From the NCBI GenBank assembly GCA_946886995.1, contig CAMPJU010000018.1:1-11786 (forward strand): a stretch of DNA of 11,786 nucleotides. The letters run 5' to 3'. A program made the position numbers and the translations under genes. Position 1 is the stretch's first letter, and the number at the start of each line of letters is the position of its first letter. Positions 7,136 through 11,786 of this stretch are shown in pieces. The stretch is from an uncultured Lysobacteraceae bacterium (GTDB lineage Bacteria; Pseudomonadota; Gammaproteobacteria; Xanthomonadales; Xanthomonadaceae). The notes under the pieces were generated by a model. That model worked only from the letters and a program-made list of their open reading frames with translations, did not search any database and had not been told where the DNA came from.

Positions 7136-7693
7136 TCAGAGCAGCTTCTGCTGCACGGCGTAGGTCAGCCTGCCATCCACCACCCGGGCGGGCTTGGTGA
7201 ACGGATGTTCCTCGGCCCTGGCGGGCGTCATCAGGTGCAGGACCGTCCAGCCGCGCGCCTTGAAGTCGTCCGCGATCAGCGAGCGGTGGCACTGCCACCA
7301 CATCGCCTCGGCGCACATCATGGCGGTGCGTTCGCGTGACGCGCGCGCCTCGAGGGCATCGCGCGCCGCCTGCCAGGGATCGGTTTCCATGTAGTCGGCG
7401 TAACCGCGGAAACCGGCGTTCCGCCATGCCTCGTTGTGCGAGCCGGGCTCCGGCCGGCGCCTCCCGCCCAGGTCCGGCATCGGCGCATAGGCGATCCCCG
7501 CCTCGGGCAACGTGCGTGCCATCGTGTCGCCGGAAAACTGCGGATTGCGCCGCGAGCCGGCGAAGCGACGGACATCCGCAAGTACCTCGATCCGTGCCTC
7601 GCGAAGCATCGACAGGAACACCTCCCAGTCGCGGGTGGAATGCCCGATGGTCCAGAGGGTCGGTGGCGTGTCCACGCGACCAGTGTCGGCCAC
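7136..7693 (-). CDS. DUF488 family protein
   Basis: This 185-residue soluble protein carries the DUF488 signatures: TIGHSTR (15-21), DVRRFAGSRRNPQF (40-53), the PDLGGRRRP turn (73-81), and a C-terminal CAEAMWWQCHR segment (127-137) in which C127, E129, C135, H136 and R137 resemble a metal or catalytic centre. Its biochemical function is unknown as far as I am aware. The start is a GTG at 7693-7691 with GAGG (plus-strand cctc, 7698-7701) 4 bases upstream; a second GTG at codon 7 is an alternative. Its stop faces that of the NYN gene across only 4 bp, with no clear terminator between them, so the two transcripts probably overlap. It diverges from the UbiB-family gene across 77 bp, which must hold promoters for both. 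Confidence 0.92.
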   Translation of the reverse strand: MADTGRVDTPPTLWTIGHSTRDWEVFLSMLREARIEVLADVRRFAGSRRNPQFSGDTMARTLPEAGIAYAPMPDLGGRRRPEPGSHNEAWRNAGFRGYADYMETDPWQAARDALEARASRERTAMMCAEAMWWQCHRSLIADDFKARGWTVLHLMTPARAEEHPFTKPARVVDGRLTYAVQQKLL

Positions 7694-7770
7694 CCCGCCT
7701 CAAGGCGCCGCGATGAACAGGCCTTGACGGGCCTGCGGCTAGGCTGGCGCGAACCGACGGAGACCCGCCC

Positions 7771-9444
7771 ATGACCGCTGCGCCGACCGGCGTCGCCCGC
7801 ACCGCGCAGATCCTGCGCTTCCTGCTCAAGTACCGCAGCGCGGGCGTGTTCACCGGGCTGGACATGGATGCGGCGGCCGAGCGGGTGGACGACGCACCGT
7901 CCGAGGCGGGCACGCCCGAGCAGTTCGTCAGCGACCTGGAGGCGCTCGGCCCGACCTTCGTCAAGATCGGCCAGGCCCTGTCGACGCGGCCGGACATGGT
8001 CCCGCCCGCGTACCTGGAGGCGCTGGAGCGGATGCAGGACGACGTCGCCCCCTTCCCCTTCCCGCAGGTGCGTGAGGTCGTGGAGCAGACGCTGGAAGTG
8101 CGCCTGACCAAGGCGTTCGTCGAGTTCGACGAGGTGCCGCTCGGCTGTGCATCGCTGGCCCAGGTCCACCGCGCGGTGTTGCGCGACGGTCGCGAGGTCG
8201 CGGTGAAGGTGCAGCGCCCGGACATCGCCCCGCAGATCCGCGGCGACCTGGACGCGATCCGCACCCTGGCCAGGCGCGCCGACTCGCACACCCGCATGGG
8301 CCGGGAGATGCATTTCGCGGACTGGGTGCAGGAGTTCCGGCGCGCGCTGCTGGGCGAACTCGACTACCGCATGGAGGCCGAGAACCTCGAGCGCTTCGGA
8401 CACCACCTGCGCGATTACCCGGAGCTGTTCGTGCCGTCGCCGCTGTGGGACCTGTGCGGCGACAAGGTGCTGACCATGGAACTGGTGCACGGCAGGAAGG
8501 TCACCGACCTGTCGGGCCTGCGCCGGACCGAGGAGCACATGGACGACCTCGCGCGGGCACTGCTGCGCGGCTACCTGGACCAGGTGTTCGTCCATGGCGA
8601 GATCCACGCCGATCCGCACCCCGGCAACCTGCTGGTCACCGATGACGGCCGGCTGGCGCTGTTCGACCTGGGCATGATCGCGCACGTCCCGCCGCGCATG
8701 CGCGAGCGGCTGCTGAAACTGCTGTTCGCCGCGGTCGACGGGCGCGGCGAGGCGGTGGCCAACGAAACCATCGCCATGGGCACCCGCCTGGAGACCTTCG
8801 AGGCAGGCCGCTACCAGCGCGAGGTCGGGCAGATGGTGGCGCGCTACGCGGCGCACGCATCCGGCACCACGGTCTCCGAGGGGCGGCTGATGCTGGACCT
8901 GGTCCGGCTGGGCGCTTCGTGCGGGCTGCGCACGCCCCCGGAGCTCAGCCTGCTGGGCAAGACCCTGCTCAACCTGGAACGCGTCGCCGATGCACTCGCG
9001 CCGGACCTGGACGTGCGCGAAGTCGTCGAAGGCCACCTGGACGGCGTGATGCGCGGCCGCCTGCGCAAGGCGCTGTCGCCCTCGAACATCGCCACCGAAC
9101 TGATGGAGGTCCAGGGCCTGCTGCGCGACGCGCCGCGGAAGGTCTCCGACCTGCTGTCCCTGCTGGCCGACAACCGCTTCAAGGTGCAGGTCGGCGGGCT
9201 CGACAAGCTGATGGAGAGCCTGCAGAAGATCGCCAACCGGATCGCGGCGGGCCTCATCACCGCCGCACTGATCGTCGGCGCCGCACTGATGATGCGGATC
9301 GACACCGGGCCCCGGCTGTTCGGCTATCCGGCGATCGCCCTGCTGCTGTTCCTGGTCGGCGCGGGCCTGGGCATCACCATCGTCGTGAACTCGCTGCGCA
9401 GCGACCGCAAGGCGAAACCCCGCGAGGAACGGGGCCCGGACTGA
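7771..9444 (+). CDS. ABC1/AarF/UbiB-family atypical kinase-like protein
   Basis: This 557-residue protein is slightly longer than E. coli UbiB (546). The family's ATPase/kinase-like core is intact: KIGQ (65-68) in the N-terminal extension, an alanine-rich-loop equivalent GCAS (125-128) followed by LAQVH, the VAVK lysine K146, MELVHGRKV, HADPHPGN with D281 and N286, and FDLGM with D299. The C-terminus has two membrane helices (about 491-510 and 519-542), as in UbiB, so it probably sits at the inner membrane. The family supports ubiquinone biosynthesis, or lipid and quinone handling. Whether this is the main UbiB or a paralogue cannot be told here, as no ubiE or ubiJ lies nearby, so no symbol is assigned. 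ACGGAGA (7757-7763) precedes the ATG. The DsbA-NhaA gene follows after 39 bp. Confidence 0.92.
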   Translation: MTAAPTGVARTAQILRFLLKYRSAGVFTGLDMDAAAERVDDAPSEAGTPEQFVSDLEALGPTFVKIGQALSTRPDMVPPAYLEALERMQDDVAPFPFPQVREVVEQTLEVRLTKAFVEFDEVPLGCASLAQVHRAVLRDGREVAVKVQRPDIAPQIRGDLDAIRTLARRADSHTRMGREMHFADWVQEFRRALLGELDYRMEAENLERFGHHLRDYPELFVPSPLWDLCGDKVLTMELVHGRKVTDLSGLRRTEEHMDDLARALLRGYLDQVFVHGEIHADPHPGNLLVTDDGRLALFDLGMIAHVPPRMRERLLKLLFAAVDGRGEAVANETIAMGTRLETFEAGRYQREVGQMVARYAAHASGTTVSEGRLMLDLVRLGASCGLRTPPELSLLGKTLLNLERVADALAPDLDVREVVEGHLDGVMRGRLRKALSPSNIATELMEVQGLLRDAPRKVSDLLSLLADNRFKVQVGGLDKLMESLQKIANRIAAGLITAALIVGAALMMRIDTGPRLFGYPAIALLLFLVGAGLGITIVVNSLRSDRKAKPREERGPD

Positions 9445-9450
9445 CGCACC

Positions 9451-9456
9451 TATACT
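9451..9456 (+). promoter_or_regulatory. Probable -10 box of a promoter for the DsbA-NhaA gene
   Basis: TATACT stands out as an AT-rich -10-like hexamer in the 39-bp gap after the UbiB-family gene. It would place transcription start near 9463 and a short leader carrying the ribosome binding site at 9473. There is no good -35 hexamer 16-18 bases upstream, so strength and use are uncertain. Confidence 0.45.
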
Positions 9457-9472
9457 CGCTTCCGGACGACCC

Positions 9473-9477
9473 GGAGG
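9473..9477 (+). promoter_or_regulatory. Ribosome binding site that supports a TTG start
   Basis: GGAGG lies 6 bases before the TTG at 9484. The first in-frame ATG would be codon 28, inside the first strand of the thioredoxin fold, so this site argues strongly that TTG is the true start. Confidence 0.75.
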
Positions 9478-9483
9478 CGACCC

Positions 9484-11325
9484 TTGGCAGAACCGCGCGC
9501 AACCCGCCTGGACCGTCGCGTGGATTCCGCCCGCGACCACGTGCTGGGCAATCCGCGCGCGGACATGACGCTGGTCGAGTACGGCAGTTACGCCTGCCCG
9601 TCCTGCCATGTCGCCCACGACGTGATCGCCGGCCTCCGGGACCGTTTCGGCGACCGCCTGCGCTACGTGTTCCGGCACAAGCCCATCGCCGACAACGACG
9701 ATGCCGAGCGCGCCGCGGTGCTGGCCGAGTACGCCGCGGCGACCGGCGACCGATTCTGGGAAGTCCACGACGCCCTGATGACGCGGGGCCCGCGCTTCGA
9801 CGACGACGATTTCGAGGAGATCGCCGCCGCCTACGACCTGCCGCCACGCGAGGACCGCGACCCGGCGGTGATGGAAGCCGCGCGCCAGCGCGTCCGCGAG
9901 GACCTCGCCAGTTCGCGCCGCAGCGGCGCGCTGGTCTCGCCGACGTTCTACATCAACGACCGGCGGTACGAAGGTGCCTGGGACGAGGCGTCGCTGGCCG
10001 AGGCGCTGCTCGGCTCGCTCGGCCACAGGATGCACGCCGCGACGCTGGACTTCGTCCGCTGGGGACCGTCGTCCGGCCTGTCGCTCCTGCTGATGACGGT
10101 GCTCGCGCTGGCGTTGGCCAACTCGCCGGCGGGTCCCGCGTTCCTGGCGTTCTGGTCCCGCCCGCTGGGCATCGGGCTCGGCGACGCGGTGTTTTCGCTG
10201 ACGGTCCTGCAATGGATCAACGACGGGCTGCTGTCCGTGTTCTTCCTGGTCGTCGGCCTGGAGATCAAGCGCGAGTTCACCGTGGGCCGGCTCGCCTCGC
10301 GGCGTGCGGCGGCGCTCCCGGTCGCGGGCGCGATCGGCGGCATGCTGGTGCCGGCATCGCTCTACCTGCTGCTGGCACCCCCCGCGCTGGCGCACGGCTG
10401 GGGCACGACCATCTCCACCGACACGGCGTTCGCCATCGCGCTGATCGTCTTCCTCGGCGCACGGGTGCCTGTCGAGTTGCGCGTGTTCCTGACTGCCGCC
10501 GTGATCATCGATGACCTGGTGGCGATCGGTGTCGTCGCACTGGTGTATTCCGGCGCCCTCGACCTTGCGTGGCTGGCCGCGGCGGCGGGGGCGACGCTGC
10601 TGCTGGCGGCACTGAACCGGTGGCGGGTGCATCGTGCCCTGCCCTATGCGGCCCTCGGGCTGGTGCTGTGGATCTGCCTGCACGAGAGTGGCGTCCACGC
10701 AACCCTTGCCGGCGTGGTGCTCGCGCTGGTGACACCGACGCGCCCGCCGCCGAACCTGCGCGCCCTCAATGCCCAGGCGGAACTCGTCTTCCGTGCCGAG
10801 GCCTCGTATCGCGGCAGCGACGCGCTGATGCGCCACGGCCCGTCGGAACCCTCCATGCGCATGCTCGACGCCATCCACGACCGGATCGAGTCCCCGGCCG
10901 CCAAGCTCCTGCGCACTGCCGAGCCCTGGTCCAGCTACGTCATCCTGCCGCTGTTCGCGCTGGCCAATGCCGGTGTCGTGCTCGGTGGCGACGTGCTGTC
11001 GGGACATGGTGCCCTGGTGGCCGCGATCGTGGCCGGGCTGGTGGTCGGCAAGCCCGTCGGCATCCTGGGCGCCGCCTGGCTCGCGGCGCGGCTGGGCTTC
11101 GCGGAGAAGCCCGATGCCTACGGCTGGCGACAGCTCGCAGGCGCCGGGGCACTGGCCGGCATCGGCTTCACCATGTCGATGTTCATCGCCGCGCAGGCCT
11201 TCCCAGCAGCCGGCGACTTCACCGCGGCCCGCATCGCGATCTTCGCGGCATCGATCCTCGCGGGCGTGGCCGGTACCCTGTTGCTCCTGCCCCGCGCGAA
11301 ACAGGTGGAGGAACCCGCCCCATGA
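9484..11325 (+). CDS. nhaA: Fusion protein: N-terminal DsbA-like thioredoxin domain plus NhaA Na+/H+ antiporter
   Basis: This 613-residue protein joins two known domains. Residues about 14-183 are a DsbA/FrnE-like thioredoxin fold with active site C38-P-S-C41 and a cis-proline at P153 (LVSPTFYIN). Residues about 190-605 are a full NhaA antiporter, exchanging sodium for protons across the inner membrane. The NhaA key residues are present: T312-D313 (E. coli T132-D133), D343-D344 (D163-D164), [10 protein letters not shown], and K523 in GKPVGI (K300). There is no signal peptide, so with the usual NhaA topology (N-terminus inside) the redox domain should face the cytoplasm. Actinobacterial NhaA proteins with thioredoxin-like domains are known, to my recollection with the domain at the C-terminus. 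The TTG start is supported by the GGAGG site. The stop overlaps the pirin start by 4 bp. Both domain assignments are secure; the role of the redox domain is unknown. Confidence 0.95.
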   Translation: MAEPRATRLDRRVDSARDHVLGNPRADMTLVEYGSYACPSCHVAHDVIAGLRDRFGDRLRYVFRHKPIADNDDAERAAVLAEYAAATGDRFWEVHDALMTRGPRFDDDDFEEIAAAYDLPPREDRDPAVMEAARQRVREDLASSRRSGALVSPTFYINDRRYEGAWDEASLAEALLGSLGHRMHAATLDFVRWGPSSGLSLLLMTVLALALANSPAGPAFLAFWSRPLGIGLGDAVFSLTVLQWINDGLLSVFFLVVGLEIKREFTVGRLASRRAAALPVAGAIGGMLVPASLYLLLAPPALAHGWGTTISTDTAFAIALIVFLGARVPVELRVFLTAAVIIDDLVAIGVVALVYSGALDLAWLAAAAGATLLLAALNRWRVHRALPYAALGLVLWICLHESGVHATLAGVVLALVTPTRPPPNLRALNAQAELVFRAEASYRGSDALMRHGPSEPSMRMLDAIHDRIESPAAKLLRTAEPWSSYVILPLFALANAGVVLGGDVLSGHGALVAAIVAGLVVGKPVGILGAAWLAARLGFAEKPDAYGWRQLAGAGALAGIGFTMSMFIAAQAFPAAGDFTAARIAIFAASILAGVAGTLLLLPRAKQVEEPAP

Positions 11326-11786
11326 TCGAGATGGTGATCGAGCAGCGCCGCCGCGACCTCGGCGGCTTCGAGGTCGGCCGGGTCCTGCCGTACGCGAAAC
11401 GCAGGATGGTCGGCCCCTTCGTCTTCTTCGACCACATGGGGCCGGTGGACTTCGCGCCGGGCATCCCGCGGTCCGTGGACGTGCGCCCGCATCCGCACAT
11501 CGGCCTGGCGACGGTGACCTACCTGTTCGACGGCGAGATCATGCACCGCGACAGCGTGGGCTCGGAACAGCCGATCGTTCCCGGCGAGGTCAACTGGATG
11601 ACCGCCGGGCGCGGCATCACGCATTCGGAGCGCTTCGAGCGCGCACGCCGGGAAGGCGGCCACATGGACGGCATCCAGGCGTGGGTCGCGCTGCCGCTGG
11701 AACACGAGGAATGCCCGCCGGCATTTGCCCACCATGGCGCCGACGACCTGCCCACGTATGCCGCCGATGGACTCTGGGCACGCCTG
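11322..11786 (+). CDS. Pirin family protein, N-terminal part (cut by window edge)
   Basis: The 155 codons visible encode the N-terminal cupin of a pirin, normally about 230-300 residues long; the gene runs off the right edge. The four metal ligands of the family are present: H57 and H59 in RPHPHIGL, H101 and E103 in ITHSE. Other pirin landmarks include [12 protein letters not shown] and [10 protein letters not shown]. Bacterial pirins are iron-binding cytoplasmic proteins; some have quercetinase activity or modulate metabolic enzymes, so the specific function is open. The ATG at 11322 overlaps the TGA of nhaA in an ATGA arrangement, a sign of translational coupling, and no separate promoter is expected. 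Confidence 0.95.
   Translation, partial: MIEMVIEQRRRDLGGFEVGRVLPYAKRRMVGPFVFFDHMGPVDFAPGIPRSVDVRPHPHIGLATVTYLFDGEIMHRDSVGSEQPIVPGEVNWMTAGRGITHSERFERARREGGHMDGIQAWVALPLEHEECPPAFAHHGADDLPTYAADGLWARL

Noticed and set aside
7141..7154. Small inverted repeat gcagc-ttct-gctgc at the NYN/DUF488 convergence as a bidirectional terminator
   Set aside because: The stem is only 5 bp, has no T tract on either strand, and lies inside the DUF488 coding region.
7724..7745. TTGACG and TAGGCT as a promoter for the UbiB-family gene
   Set aside because: The hexamers are only 10 bases apart, far from the 16-18 needed, so they cannot work as a sigma70 pair.
7318..11007. A 1229-codon open frame on the minus strand across the UbiB-family and NhaA genes
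   Set aside because: It is antisense to two genes with full family motifs. Its translation is rich in Arg, Gln, His and Gly with no domain, as expected of a shadow frame in high-GC DNA.

Overview
The window is a high-GC, gene-dense stretch of bacterial chromosome. The gene families and the close match to Xanthomonas-type class I fumarase suggest a gammaproteobacterium of the Xanthomonadaceae (Lysobacter/Luteimonas/Xanthomonas group). This placement is inferred from protein character, not from a marker gene. Nothing indicates a plasmid, phage, insertion sequence, CRISPR array or RNA gene, and no gap between genes exceeds about 115 bp.

Layout. A class I [4Fe-4S] fumarase runs leftwards off the left edge (688 to 1, minus strand). 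After a 114-bp divergent intergenic region, five plus-strand genes are packed tightly from 803 to 7131: a small four-helix membrane protein, a TonB-dependent receptor of the PqqU/YncD type, an ABC exporter half-transporter, a lipoprotein PQQ-dependent sugar dehydrogenase (YliI/Asd type), and a NYN-domain protein with a C-terminal LOTUS/OST-HTH-like domain. The gaps between these genes are 6, 16, 8 and 2 bp, so they could form one operon. A DUF488 gene (7693 to 7136, minus strand) converges on the NYN gene with 4 bp between the stops. It diverges from a second plus-strand run: an ABC1/UbiB-family kinase-like protein (7771-9444), a DsbA-like/NhaA fusion antiporter (9484-11325) with its own probable -10 box, and a pirin gene (11322 onward) that overlaps nhaA by 4 bp and is cut by the right edge.

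How the genes may work together. The clearest functional link is between PqqU and the PQQ enzyme. The receptor closely resembles the E. coli receptor that takes up pyrroloquinoline quinone, and two genes downstream on the same strand lies a periplasm-facing lipoprotein dehydrogenase that uses PQQ. Together they look like a cassette for scavenging and using PQQ. Whether the small membrane protein and the ABC exporter belong to it is open. In the second run, UbiB (quinone-related), the thiol-redox/antiporter fusion and pirin may share a redox or envelope-stress theme, but this is only inferred.

The most notable features are the PQQ cassette, the antiporter with a cytoplasmic-looking DsbA-type domain, and a 119-residue membrane protein built as a gapless internal duplication. 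The rest is ordinary housekeeping or accessory chromosome.
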